A stretch of DNA of 64,000 bases from Caldilineaceae bacterium (lineage in GTDB: Bacteria; Chloroflexota; Anaerolineae; Caldilineales; Caldilineaceae), in contig JALHQH010000019.1 in assembly GCA_022842065.1 (NCBI GenBank), positions 140,928-204,927 of the forward strand, in the 5' to 3' direction. A model generated the notes under the pieces. The model was given only the letters and a program-made list of their open reading frames with translations, had not been told where the DNA came from and made no database searches. Every line of letters begins with the position of its first letter. Positions within the stretch are counted from its first letter, which is position 1. Both the position numbers and the translations under genes were made by a program. Below, piece by piece: positions 53,905-63,500 of the stretch.

Positions 53905-54543
53905 TTACGCACTAAGCGCGTGCGCCGTGTCATGAATACCCAGGGGGTAGCCGGCCGCTAAGGTGCGGATCAGCGAGGCCGGCGTCAAGATGCGAGCCGG
54001 TAATTGGAGATTAGTCAGTTCGTGGCTGGTGTAACCAGTTGGGGACCAGTGCCATAAGCGCCCCTGCTGCGTCAGATAGGCGTGCTCTTCATCGTCGGTG
54101 ATGAAGGTGCCATCGGGCAGATCGCGCAAAGCGTGGCAATAGCGGGGTGTTGCCCATTGGTCTGCCAATCGTTCGCGGTGTAAAACCGCATCGATCACAG
54201 TGGCCGCCGGCTTGGGGCTGGGGGCCAGATCAGGATTGGCCTGTGCCCACAAGGTGCGAAAGAGTGTAAAGCGGTCGTGCTGGCATTCGGCACAAGGGCG
54301 ATGACCGGCGGCAAAAGCAGTCGCTTCGTCAAGGAAAAAGAGTTCGGTGTAGTGGCCAGGGGTCATGACCGTGCGCCAGCGGTGCTTAAATTGCAACAGA
54401 CAGATGATCCAGCGTTGGCCTTGAAATTGGCGCTTGATCTGACCGTGATCGTCGTGCAGACAACCGCGATTGCCCATTAACGTGCCACGCGCCGGCGTAG
54501 CGATTAGCGTACTAAAAGGGGTCACGCGGTTTTGCCTTGTCAT
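53905..54543 (-). CDS. Conserved protein of unknown function with HRPCAEC motif
   Basis: A protein of 212 residues. The start is ATG at 54543; a TTG one codon earlier is possible. I do not recognise a named family, but FFLDEATAFAAGHRPCAECQHDRF followed by FRTLWAQAN looks like a conserved short motif with a CxxC that could bind metal. WHWSPTGYTSHEL near residue 155 is the other distinctive stretch. No signal peptide or membrane segment. It begins 7 bp after the GNAT gene and may be co-transcribed with it. Confidence 0.55.
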   Translation of the reverse strand: MTRQNRVTPFSTLIATPARGTLMGNRGCLHDDHGQIKRQFQGQRWIICLLQFKHRWRTVMTPGHYTELFFLDEATAFAAGHRPCAECQHDRFTLFRTLWAQANPDLAPSPKPAATVIDAVLHRERLADQWATPRYCHALRDLPDGTFITDDEEHAYLTQQGRLWHWSPTGYTSHELTNLQLPARILTPASLIRTLAAGYPLGIHDTAHALSA

Positions 54544-54549
54544 CAAATG

Positions 54550-54993
54550 CTAAACCTGATCTAGGCGCAGGTGCGCGACCATATCGCCATCTTCATCTAG
54601 GCCGAACTCATGAAAGCCAACTGCGCGGTAAAGCGCCTGCGCCGCCAGATTATCCGCGGCATAGCCCACCCAAATTTCCTGGCAGCCCCGCTTACGCAGC
54701 ACAGGCAGCAAGGCTGCAACCGCTCCTTTGCCATAGCCTTTACCTTGTTTGTCGGCGGCAATCATCAGGCTGCTGATCCACCACGCTTCCTGTTCGTCAT
54801 CATCTTCGTACATGACAAAGCCTACCATCTGCTCATCGGCGTAGATCGCAAAGGCATCCCACCCAGGGTAGAATTGCACCTCGGCGATACAGAGCAAATT
54901 GCTGCTGATAAAGTGACTTTGGGCCGGGGTGACGGCTAACTGGCTACATTCGTACCAGTTTTCTTGATTGAGTGGTGCGAGGCTGATGCTCAT
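54550..54993 (-). CDS. GNAT N-acetyltransferase, BltD/PaiA-like
   Basis: A protein of 147 residues. The N-terminus (NWYECSQLAVTPAQSHFISSN) matches the spermidine-acetyltransferase-like branch (BltD group). The acetyl-CoA loop is MIAADKQGKGYGKGAV near residue 85, with a C-terminal AAQALYRAVGFHEFG. It likely acetylates a polyamine or other amine; the substrate is not proven. Followed closely on the same strand by the unknown gene at 53905-54543. Confidence 0.85.
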   Translation of the reverse strand: MSISLAPLNQENWYECSQLAVTPAQSHFISSNLLCIAEVQFYPGWDAFAIYADEQMVGFVMYEDDDEQEAWWISSLMIAADKQGKGYGKGAVAALLPVLRKRGCQEIWVGYAADNLAAQALYRAVGFHEFGLDEDGDMVAHLRLDQV

Positions 54994-55127
54994 GTGATTT
55001 CCTTGCTACTGCTGTTTTATGAATCTCAGACATAGTTCAATTGATTATAAGTCACCCCGCCGCGTTTTCCAACAAAATAAAGGCACTGCCCGTTCTCTAG
55101 GCAAAAACAATTATCCGGCACACCACC

Positions 55128-55787
55128 TTGCAGCGTAACGAAATTTGCCTATGGCGCAAAATATTGGCGATGATTCAACAGCAAATATATCTTGGCATCA
55201 CCTCGCATTTGATTGGGAGGGCCTGGCAGCCGCTGTTAAAAGGAATTTCACTATGGCAACTGTGGAATTTGGATTTGCCCTTAGCGGCCTGGCAAGAAGA
55301 GATCATAACGTGGCTCTATCGTGGTTCGTCAATTGCTGCTCCTGGGCAAGCGAACGCGCGGCCGGAACACTATGCCGCGCGCGGCATGGCCTACCAACTT
55401 TGGCTGTCTGCGCCGCTGCAACTGGACATTCCCTTGTTATGTGCCGAGCAGGATTGGAACGGCTGGTTTACCGCAAGGGCAGGTTCACGAGAGACACTTT
55501 TACACTTGAACCAGATCACCCAGTCACTGTCAACGAATGAGACTATCAGTCCAGCGAGCTTTCATTATATTGCGCATCCCGGTCAAACGGTTGCGTTGGC
55601 GACGCTGATCGACTATGCCGTGGTCACCTATGGGCGGGAGCGCTTGCCCGCGTTGGTGGCGAGTTTAGGACAACATGAACACTTGGAGACGCTTGTAGCA
55701 GCTGTCTACGGCGTATCAGCCGCTGAATTTGAGGCGAGTTGGCGGGCCCATTTGGCGGCGCATTATGGCGTCGCAACCCAACCTTGA
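55128..55787 (+). CDS. Hypothetical protein, probable 5'-truncated fragment
   Basis: An open frame of 219 codons with no good ribosome site; possible starts are TTG 55128 or ATG 55170. The last 70 residues (LATLIDYAVVTYGRERLPALVASLGQHEHLETLVAAVYGVSAAEFEASWRAHL) resemble tails I have seen in Chloroflexota secreted proteins with peptidase-MA-like ends. No signal peptide is present, suggesting the front of the gene was lost. It overlaps a minus-strand regulator tail by 25 bp. It may be a pseudogene. Confidence 0.4.
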   Translation: MQRNEICLWRKILAMIQQQIYLGITSHLIGRAWQPLLKGISLWQLWNLDLPLAAWQEEIITWLYRGSSIAAPGQANARPEHYAARGMAYQLWLSAPLQLDIPLLCAEQDWNGWFTARAGSRETLLHLNQITQSLSTNETISPASFHYIAHPGQTVALATLIDYAVVTYGRERLPALVASLGQHEHLETLVAAVYGVSAAEFEASWRAHLAAHYGVATQP

Positions 55788-55990
55788 GGCAAGGGCTGGT
55801 CTGGTGGCAAGATTGTTGTGAACGCTTCGGCCAGCACCATCCCCTGCCCGGCGGCGAAGGCTTCGGCAAAAGCCGCCGGTTCTAGCGCCGCCTGCACGGT
55901 TGCCAGCACATCGTCCGCCAGGGCGCGCATCGGCCCGCCGATCACATGGTGGATCTGGCTGTGCGCTTGCTCGGTCGTGTTCTTTGGCAT
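55763..55990 (-). pseudogene. Regulator C-terminal tail in frame after the stop of the 823-residue STAND protein
   Basis: This frame is continuous with the gene at 56006-58477 except for that gene's TAG. It encodes a typical end for these regulators: VLATVQAALEPAAFAEAFAAGQGMVLAEAF. The same ending occurs in the SARP regulator at 60570 and in the fragment at 59237. Either the TAG is a recent nonsense mutation (or read-through site), or a second copy of the tail was added. An internal ATG (55990) has no ribosome site. Confidence 0.55.
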
Positions 55991-56005
55991 GGCGCTTGCG
56001 GATTG

Positions 56006-58477
56006 CTATTCCGTGAAATCCAACGCCAACCACCGTTCCGCCGCCTCAGCTGCTTGCGCCGGCGTCCAGGCGTGGCCTTGTTGCAACGCAACTTGAAAAG
56101 CTTGTGGCGATATAAGCTGTTGCGCGCAGGCGCTCCGTTCGGCAATTAACCGTTGGTGAAAAGGGGAAAGGGTATCGCCGCTCCGTTCGCCCAATCCGGC
56201 GATGGCACCGCAGAGGGTGGCGGCGGTCTGGGCATTTTCGGTGGACGTTGTCGGCAACGGGATCAGCAAGAGGCCGGCGAGCGCGACGAGCAAACAACGC
56301 AAACGCCGCATGGTCAGGCGCGCATAGGGTAATGCCTGCTGCAGTTCGTGACGCACCGCCGCGATTTGATCCTGCCGTAGGGCAAGCTCAGCCAAATCGG
56401 TGTGCGCCGTTGCGACAAAAAGGCCGACATAGACTGTTTTCTCCGCTCCGGCCAGCGCGGTGAGGGCTTCTGTCAAGTAGGCTGTGGCGCGTTGCCAATC
56501 GCCACACGCCAGCGCCACTGCGCCTAACAAGGCGAGCGGACAACCGGGGTTGAAACGTGGCGCAATGGGCCGGCTACGCTGCAGACATTCCTGTAACACC
56601 GCTTCGGCGCGGCCATAATCGCCTTGTTCGAGAAAGATACGCCCGATCAAGTTGAGGGTACGCACCAGCGCTTCCGGTTGATCGTGTGTCAACGCCAACG
56701 CCTTGGCTTGCTCGGCAAAGGCCAGGGCAGCGTCAAATTGATGTCCTTGCCAGGCCAGGGCGGAGAGCCGCTCCAGCGCCGCCAAACGTAGACGCATGTC
56801 CTGTGCAGACGGCATCGCTAACACAGCCTGCGTCAACTGCGCACCATTATGGAGATAACCCCGTGTTTCCCAAAAACCACCCAGCTTGCTGCAGAGCGTC
56901 AAGGCCGCGTGACCATCCTGGGCCGCAATGGCGCGCGTCAACGCCGCACAAAAATTGTCATAATCAGGCGCGCTGGGCGCTGCCTGTAAATAATCAGGCA
57001 CGCTGAGTGCAGGCGATAGGGTTGACTGGGCAGTCAGGGGCAGTACGGCCTGATTGACAAAATAGGCCGTGTGTCGTTGTTGCACTTGGCGGCGTTCATC
57101 TCCTTGTTCAGTATGGCTCAGTTCGCTCAGCGCAAATTCGCGTACCATCTCCAGCATCTGCCAGCGTTCGGCGCGATAGGTCAACAGATTGTGTTCGGTT
57201 AACTGCGCCAATGCGGCCGGCTCAGCGGCACAGACAGCCTGCGCTGCCTGCGCGCTAAAACCGCCGACAAAGACAGCCAACTGGCGAAAGCTCTGTTGCA
57301 GGGTAGCATCCAACAGGCTATAGCTCCAGGCAATGGCTTGATAGAGCGTGCGCTGGCGCGGCGGCAGATCGCGGGCCGGCGAATGAAGTTGATGCAGCCA
57401 CATGTTTTCTCTTTGGAGCAGATCCGCCAGTTGATCAACGTCCATGCGGCGCAATGCCGCGGCGGCCAGTTCCAGTGCCAATGGAATACCTTCGAGACGC
57501 CGACAGAGGGCAAGGATCGACGTGGCGTTGGCAGCTGTGACCATAAACTCATGCTGATGTTGCTGTACACGCGCCACAAACAACTGCACCGCTTCATAGT
57601 TCATTAAAGTTGCCGATGCCGACGCTGTCACTAACTCCGCTGGCGGCAACGAAAGGGCCGGCACATGATACTCATATTCAGCACTCAACCGCAGTGGCGT
57701 CCGACTGGTAGCCAGCACCTTTACCCCTTTACAACGCCGCAAGAGCAGCGCGATCTCGGTGGCCGCCGCGCTAACCTGTTCGCAATTGTCCAGGAGTAGG
57801 AGTAGTTGTTGATCTGCCAACATTGCGCACAGACGATCCAGCAGGGGTGCCGCCCCAGCTTCGGTCACGGTCAAGGTGTAGGCGATGGCCGGCAGCACTT
57901 GGGCCGCGTCGGTGAGCGGGGCGAGATCCACAAACCAAACGCCGTCCCGAAAGTGGCTGGCCACCACTTCGGCGCTGTGGAGGGCCAGACGGGTTTTGCC
58001 GATGCCAGGCGGTCCTAGCAGCGTGAGCAGGCGCACATCGGGCCGCGTCAGTAAGCGGCCCACCGTAGCCGTATCATGGATACGATCCACCAACGAAGTC
58101 ATCGGTGCGGGCAAGTGTTGGGTAGGCTGTTGGCGTGATGATTGGGGTGGCAATTGAGCTGACAGTGTAACCATTGGGGTGATCGTCAGGGATGACGCTA
58201 CCAGGGGAACCTGGGTCAAGTGGCTGAGCGCCTGTACCTGACGCGCCGCGTGCAAAAAGGTCATCCGCTGTTCATCCGGCACGGCCAGCGCGGTGGCGAG
58301 CAGTTCGGCCAGTTGCCACGATGGTTTGCGCTCATCGGCTTCGAGCTTGCGAATCGTTGCGGCCGTGCAGCCGGCACGGTGCGCCACTTCGGCTTGGGTC
58401 AACGCCAGCGCCTTGCGCCGCTGCCGTAACCAGTCGCCAAAGGAAGGCTCGACTGATGCGTCTGTTGGTTGGTCCAT
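56006..58477 (-). CDS. XRE-family STAND regulator with TPR-like tail (823 residues)
   Basis: Residues 12-67 are an XRE helix-turn-helix (LTQAEVAHRAGCTAATIRKLE). A STAND/NB-ARC-like ATPase follows: Walker A GPPGIGKT near 155, Walker B LLLLLDNCEQ near 235, and VLATSRTPLRL. The rest (about 420-820) is helical with TPR-like pairs, the sensor part in MalT/AfsR-type regulators. Such proteins bind a ligand, oligomerise with ATP and control nearby genes; the divergent isochorismatase gene at 58644 is the natural candidate target (inference). The end at 56006 is followed in frame by a further 80-codon tail, so the stop may be recent. Confidence 0.85.
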   Translation of the reverse strand: MDQPTDASVEPSFGDWLRQRRKALALTQAEVAHRAGCTAATIRKLEADERKPSWQLAELLATALAVPDEQRMTFLHAARQVQALSHLTQVPLVASSLTITPMVTLSAQLPPQSSRQQPTQHLPAPMTSLVDRIHDTATVGRLLTRPDVRLLTLLGPPGIGKTRLALHSAEVVASHFRDGVWFVDLAPLTDAAQVLPAIAYTLTVTEAGAAPLLDRLCAMLADQQLLLLLDNCEQVSAAATEIALLLRRCKGVKVLATSRTPLRLSAEYEYHVPALSLPPAELVTASASATLMNYEAVQLFVARVQQHQHEFMVTAANATSILALCRRLEGIPLALELAAAALRRMDVDQLADLLQRENMWLHQLHSPARDLPPRQRTLYQAIAWSYSLLDATLQQSFRQLAVFVGGFSAQAAQAVCAAEPAALAQLTEHNLLTYRAERWQMLEMVREFALSELSHTEQGDERRQVQQRHTAYFVNQAVLPLTAQSTLSPALSVPDYLQAAPSAPDYDNFCAALTRAIAAQDGHAALTLCSKLGGFWETRGYLHNGAQLTQAVLAMPSAQDMRLRLAALERLSALAWQGHQFDAALAFAEQAKALALTHDQPEALVRTLNLIGRIFLEQGDYGRAEAVLQECLQRSRPIAPRFNPGCPLALLGAVALACGDWQRATAYLTEALTALAGAEKTVYVGLFVATAHTDLAELALRQDQIAAVRHELQQALPYARLTMRRLRCLLVALAGLLLIPLPTTSTENAQTAATLCGAIAGLGERSGDTLSPFHQRLIAERSACAQQLISPQAFQVALQQGHAWTPAQAAEAAERWLALDFTE

Positions 58478-58643
58478 AAGCCCTTGCCATGTGGCTGAGT
58501 AACCGGTGACCGTGACAATTTGTCACGCAATTCGTCACGCCTATTGTAGCGCTGACCGTGACCAAATGCAATTGAATTTGTGTTATGCTGCGGACATCTC
58601 AAACCGTTATCCGCCAAAATGAATCACCGCAAGGAGCAAGGGT

Positions 58644-59252
58644 ATGAATTTCGCCGTAGAGCCGGAGCGCATGGCGCTCATCAATGTCGATATGCAAAAT
58701 TGTTTTGTCCACGGTTCGCCGATTGCAGCCCCGGATGGGCTTGCGCTTTTGGTGCGCGTCAACCAGCTTGCCGCGGTCTGTCGCGCCGCCGGCATTCCGG
58801 TAATCCATACCAGCCATGTTTTGCGACCCGATGGCTCGAATATGGGTGTGCTGGCGGAGATCGGGCCGGTGAAGGATGGTATCATTAACAAAGGTTCGGC
58901 ATCGGCAGCGCTCCACAAGGATCTCGTTGTCGATCCACAGGATATTCTGCTGGAAAAGCCCCGGTTTGGTGCCTTTTATGGCACCGACCTCGATATGATC
59001 CTGCGCACGCGTGGCATTGATACAGTCATCATTGCCGGTATCGCCACCAATGTCTGCTGCGAGACCACGGCACGCGAGGCTATGGTGCGCGATTTCCGGG
59101 TCTTCTTTCTCAGCGACGGCACGACCACGTTCGGCATGGGCGACGCTTCCGGTGCCGAGTTGCAAAAAGCCACCCTGGCTACGCTGGGTATGGTCTTCGC
59201 CCACATACTCACATTGGCTGAGATGATCAAGAAGATTCAAAACGCCGCATAA
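58644..59252 (+). CDS. Isochorismatase-family cysteine hydrolase
   Basis: A protein of 202 residues with the full catalytic set of the amidohydrolase-type isochorismatase fold: Asp16 in INVDMQNCF, Lys105 in EKPRFGAF, and Cys138 in ATNVCCETTAREA. These catalyse hydrolysis of amides or related bonds (nicotinamidase, ureidoacrylate or N-carbamoyl amidohydrolase types). The exact substrate cannot be read. ATG follows AAGGAG. Divergent from the XRE-STAND regulator, which may control it. Its last 16 bp overlap a pseudogene on the other strand. Confidence 0.9.
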   Translation: MNFAVEPERMALINVDMQNCFVHGSPIAAPDGLALLVRVNQLAAVCRAAGIPVIHTSHVLRPDGSNMGVLAEIGPVKDGIINKGSASAALHKDLVVDPQDILLEKPRFGAFYGTDLDMILRTRGIDTVIIAGIATNVCCETTAREAMVRDFRVFFLSDGTTTFGMGDASGAELQKATLATLGMVFAHILTLAEMIKKIQNAA

Positions 59253-59655
59253 GCGTCAGGGGCGGAAGTCACGGCCAATCGCGTGGCAAACGCCTCTTCC
59301 TGCGTCATCCCCTGCCCGGCGGCGAACGCTTCGGCAAAGATTGTCGGTTCTAGCGCCTCCTGTACCGTCACCAGTGCCGCTTCATTCAATGGCCGCACCG
59401 GCCCAGCCGGCACATAGCCAATCCCACTGCCCACCTGCTCCGCCACGCCAAAGAGCGTAGCGGCGCGTTGATATTGCTGCTGCGCCGTCGTCAACCGCGC
59501 TGCGATCCAGAGACAATCGACCAATTCGGTGCGGATCCAGCGCGGGTTCGCATGGTGAGCCAGTGCTTACGCCAGCCAGTGGGCCGCTTGGTCGAGGTCG
59601 CCCAGCCAGAGTGCGGTTTCGGCGAGATAGGTGAAATTCTACGCCAGGTACATTT
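59237..59655 (-). pseudogene. Duplicated 3' end of the SARP regulator gene, broken by two stops
   Basis: This minus-strand segment matches the end of the gene at 60570-63779 closely at DNA level, from YLAWNFTYLAE to EPAAFAAAFAAGQAM. Two codons are now stops: the Trp codon of LAWNF reads TAG, and the Gln codon of LAQAV reads TAA. There is no 5' part. It is a partial gene duplication that has lost function. The remaining open part encodes about 95 residues. Confidence 0.8.
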
Positions 59656-59703
59656 ACAGGGGTATGATCCAACGCTGGAGAGGAATGATTTGCTAGAGTG
59701 TGA

Positions 59704-60114
59704 TCACATATTCCGCATCAGTACCTGGAATCCAGCTTGCACAAAATGACGATCAAAAGTGAGAACTTGCGTTACACCCATACGGCGCATGACGGCAAAC
59801 GAAATGCAATCAACCAATCTCCATTCCTTATCAGGATAGGACCGATAAAGTGTAAAGGCTTCCTCAAATAATGCTGGCGTCACATGAACAACCTCAACTT
59901 CATCCGAGGTTAAGAAGTGTTCAACAAGCTCGGCGGCTTCTTGTTTGAAGCCCCTTGCCAATGCGTTACCAATTTCCAACAGAACAGCGCTGGTAACGAG
60001 GAGTGGCCGGCCGTCAAATTGCTCTGCCAGGATAGCAGCTTGTGCATGATATTGATCGCGTCGATTGATCAATGCGACCACAAATAGGGTGTCAATAAAA
60101 ATTCGTTCAGCCAT
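59704..60114 (-). CDS. PIN-domain ribonuclease toxin (VapC-like)
   Basis: A protein of 136 residues. The ATG at 60114 overlaps the end of the antitoxin gene by 8 bp (ATGGCTGA); the longer frame upstream lies within the antitoxin. PIN active-site acids: Asp in RIFIDTLFVVALIN (residue 7), Glu in VLLEIGNAL, Asp in WRLVDCISF, Asp in VLTFDRHF. It cleaves RNA when free of its antitoxin. Overlapping order antitoxin then toxin is standard for type II modules. Confidence 0.88.
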   Translation of the reverse strand: MAERIFIDTLFVVALINRRDQYHAQAAILAEQFDGRPLLVTSAVLLEIGNALARGFKQEAAELVEHFLTSDEVEVVHVTPALFEEAFTLYRSYPDKEWRLVDCISFAVMRRMGVTQVLTFDRHFVQAGFQVLMRNM

Positions 60115-60319
60115 GTGATTCGGGAAGGATGTATTTGTCCAGATTTGCAGCAAGATCCGACGGTCCATCAATCTGGATGGAGCGCAATTTACTCATCAGC
60201 GTTTGTTTTTTGCTGGTTTGTCGCATTTCCGCAAACTGTTGAATGAGTTCGTACAATTCCTCTAAGTAGGCATCATCAATCTTGTCAAGTTCCGCCTCGA
60301 TCACTTCACGTGTCGTCAT
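60107..60319 (-). CDS. Antitoxin partner of the PIN toxin
   Basis: A protein of 70 residues. The start ATG at 60319 is preceded by GGAGGTG with 5-nt spacing; the ATG 12 bp upstream overlaps that site and was rejected. The N-terminal half (TTREVIEAELDKIDDAYLEELYELIQQF) is an acidic helix pair as in DUF2281-like antitoxins. The C-terminal half (SIQIDGPSDLAANLDKYIL) would thread into the toxin. Likely represses its own promoter. Confidence 0.75.
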   Translation of the reverse strand: MTTREVIEAELDKIDDAYLEELYELIQQFAEMRQTSKKQTLMSKLRSIQIDGPSDLAANLDKYILPESHG

Positions 60320-60569
60320 AAACACCTCCATCTATCCACCGCAAACAAATCGCTACACACTGCAAGAATAATAACAAACTAGGGCAATTGTATCACGTCG
60401 CAAAGAAATTGGGGAGCCGTATGCCTGGGAATTCGCGCCCATCCGCAGAAAGTTCCTGGGCCAACTGAATCTCAATACTTATCTTACCTCCATCTTTTAC
60501 CCAAAAAGCTCGAACTCATTTACAGGGTATATACCCCAACTTGGGTGTTGACAATGTTGTATGTTTGAC

Positions 60570-63500
60570 TCACCTGTCCATTGGCGCGCTGACGCTAGGT
60601 TCTTGAAGAATGGTGGCGCACGCACTGTCTAATGTCATCGCCTGCCCGGCGGCGAAGGCTGCGGCAAAAGCCGCCGGTTCCAGCGCCTGACGCACCGTCA
60701 CCAGTGCCGCCTCATTCAACGGCTGCACCGGCCCAGCCGGCACATACCCAATCCGGCGGCCCACCTGCTCCGCCAGACCAAAGAGCGTGGCGGCGCGCGG
60801 ATATTGCTGCTGCGCGGTCGCCAACCGCGCTGCGATCCAGAGACAATCGACCAATTCAGTCCTGATCCAGCGCGGGTTGGCGTGGTGAGCCACTGCTTGC
60901 GCCAGCCAGTGGGCCGCCTGGTCGAGATCGCCTTGCCAGAGCGCGGTTTCGGCGAGATAGGTGAAGTTCCACGCCAGGTACATGGGGCTATTAATTGTGC
61001 GGCTGAGGTGCAAACTTTCGTGCAAGAGCCGTTGCGCCCCAGCCGCATCACCACCATAGAGAGTGACCACGCCCAGGCGGGGCAGCAAATCGATCAGCCC
61101 CAGCACATTGCCGATGCTGCGGGCAATGACAACGGCCTCTTGCAGCAGCAGGCGCGCCTGCGCCAGATCGCCGCGCAACAACGCCAGCCGCCCCAGGTTG
61201 CCCAATGGTGCGACAATGTAATCGCGATTGTCCCGGCGGCGGAAGAGGGCCAAACTCTCAGTCGAGAGCCGTTCGGCCGCGCCATAATCGCCCACATCAA
61301 TCAGCCGAATCGCATAACGGAAGAGCGCAAAAGCCAGTTGGTAGAGACTGTCGCTATAGGCGCCGTAGGTATGATCGATGGGGGATGCGTCGCCGGCTGC
61401 ACGCAACAGCCCAGTACACTGCTTCCAGCAATTCACCGCCTGCACAAAGTCGGCAGTGGCGACGGCCATATAACGCCAGGCAACCGCCGGCAAGCATGGG
61501 TTGAGAGAAGTCCGTTGCAGTTCCCGCAGCTCCGCCATATAGCGATCAATTGCCTCAAAATTGTCGTTCCCGCGCCAAACGTGATAGAGCGTGAGCAGGA
61601 TCGCCAGCCGCAGATCCGGGGGCAAATGTTGGCGGTGAGGCAACAGTTGCGCCAGCCAGAAGGTTGCCTCTTGGAACTGTAGCCGCACACTCCAGAAATG
61701 ACCGAGCGCCACGCCCAACCATGCGGCATCGACAAATTGCTCTGTAGCCAGCGCCCATTCCCAGGCGGCGCGGATGTTGTCCAGTTCGGCGTCGAGCCGT
61801 GTATACCACTGGGCCGCCGCCGCCCCACGCAACTGCTGATCCGCCGTGCGCACCAGCTGCAAGTAGGTGGTGAAATGGCGCTGGCGCAGGAGCTCGCCTT
61901 CCCCATCGGCAGCCAGTTGTTCCGCCGCATATTGATGGAGCAACTCGTGCATGTCAAAGCGCCCCTGTGGATCGGTGCGTACCAGCGATTTATCCACCAA
62001 GCCGGCCAGGAGCGGCAGGGTAGCCTCGGCGGCAACGACGGCTTCGGCCAGTGTCCAACCCCCGCGGAAGAGACTGACCCGGCGTAGGAGCGCCTGTTCG
62101 GCCGGGGAAAGCAGACGCCAGGATTGCGCAAAGAGGGCGCGCAGGTCGCGGTGACGTTCCGGCAGGTTGCGCAAGCTGGTCGTCAAAAAGTCGAGACTGG
62201 TGGCTAGCTGGTGGGCAATGGCCGCACAGGGCATGATGCGCACCCAGCTTGCCGCCAATTCCAACGCCAAGGGCATCCCTTCCACCTGACGACAAATCGT
62301 GACGATGCTCTCTTCCTGCCCGTCAGCCGCAAAGGCAGGCTGAACCCGCTGCGCGCTACGCAGGAAGAGCTGCCCGGCCTCATCGAGCCAGCCACCCTTG
62401 CTGGAGAGGCCGCCGATGGGCAAAAGCCATTCTTCCAACAAGGCCAGCCGCTGGCGGGAGGTGACGATGATTTTGAGCCGTGGCGCGCCGTGGAGCAGGT
62501 GAGTAAGCGTCTCGGCGCCATCGATGATCTGTTCAAAGTTGTCTAAGATCAGCAGGAGCGCGCGCGGTTGCAAGTAGGCGGTGATCTGCGTCAACAGATC
62601 ACCGCTGCTCTGCTGTAAACCCAAAGTGCGCGCCAGCGCGACCGTCACCAGTTCGCGCTCTTCCAGTGGAGCCAATGGGACAAAATAGACGCCATCACTG
62701 AAGTTGCCGACGAAACGGGTGGCGCATTCCACCGCTAAGCGCGTCTTGCCAATCCCGCCAACCCCCAACAGCGTCAAGAGCCGACAGTCGGGGTTGGCTA
62801 ATAAGTGCGCAATCTGGGCCAGTTCTGTTGCCCGACCGATTAAGAGGGTGGATTGGGGCGGTAGGTTATGCAGGGGTGACAAGGTAAGGAGGTGAGGGGG
62901 TGAAAGGGGAAGAGAAAGGTCTGCTCCAGCCATCACCTTGTCACCTTGCCACCCTGCTTGCGGTGAGTTCAATCGAACCGTCACCTTGTCTAATTCGCCG
63001 GTGCGAATCTGCTCTGCCAACATCGTCGTCGCTTCATCCGGTGGCACATCCAACTCGACGACCAGCAGGTGGCGGCAGCTTTCATATTGCGCGAGGGCGG
63101 CGCTGCGTTGACCGGTCTGCGCCAACAGCCGCATCAGTTGGCGGTGGGTCGGTTCGTGCAATGGATCGAGTTGGAGCAGGCGTTGTGCAGCGTCAATTGC
63201 CCCCTGCAAGTGGCCGTTGGTGGTGCGCTGCTCAATCTGCTGCTGCCAGGCGGCCAGGGCCAGGGTGCGTAAGCGTTCGCGTTCGAGCAATGCCCATTGT
63301 TCAAAGGCGGGGCTCTCATCCAGATAGAAGTCAATGAGAAAGTCACCGCGGTAGAGCGTGGTTGCCTGCGCAACGTGGCCGTTGGTCAGGCGCGCTTCAA
63401 AGTGCGCAGCATCCAGATCGATGGCGGCGTTGGGGTTGAGGCCAATGGTCTGGCGGGTGATGAGCAGGAAGGGATCGAGTTGCCGGCGCAGACGGTGCAG

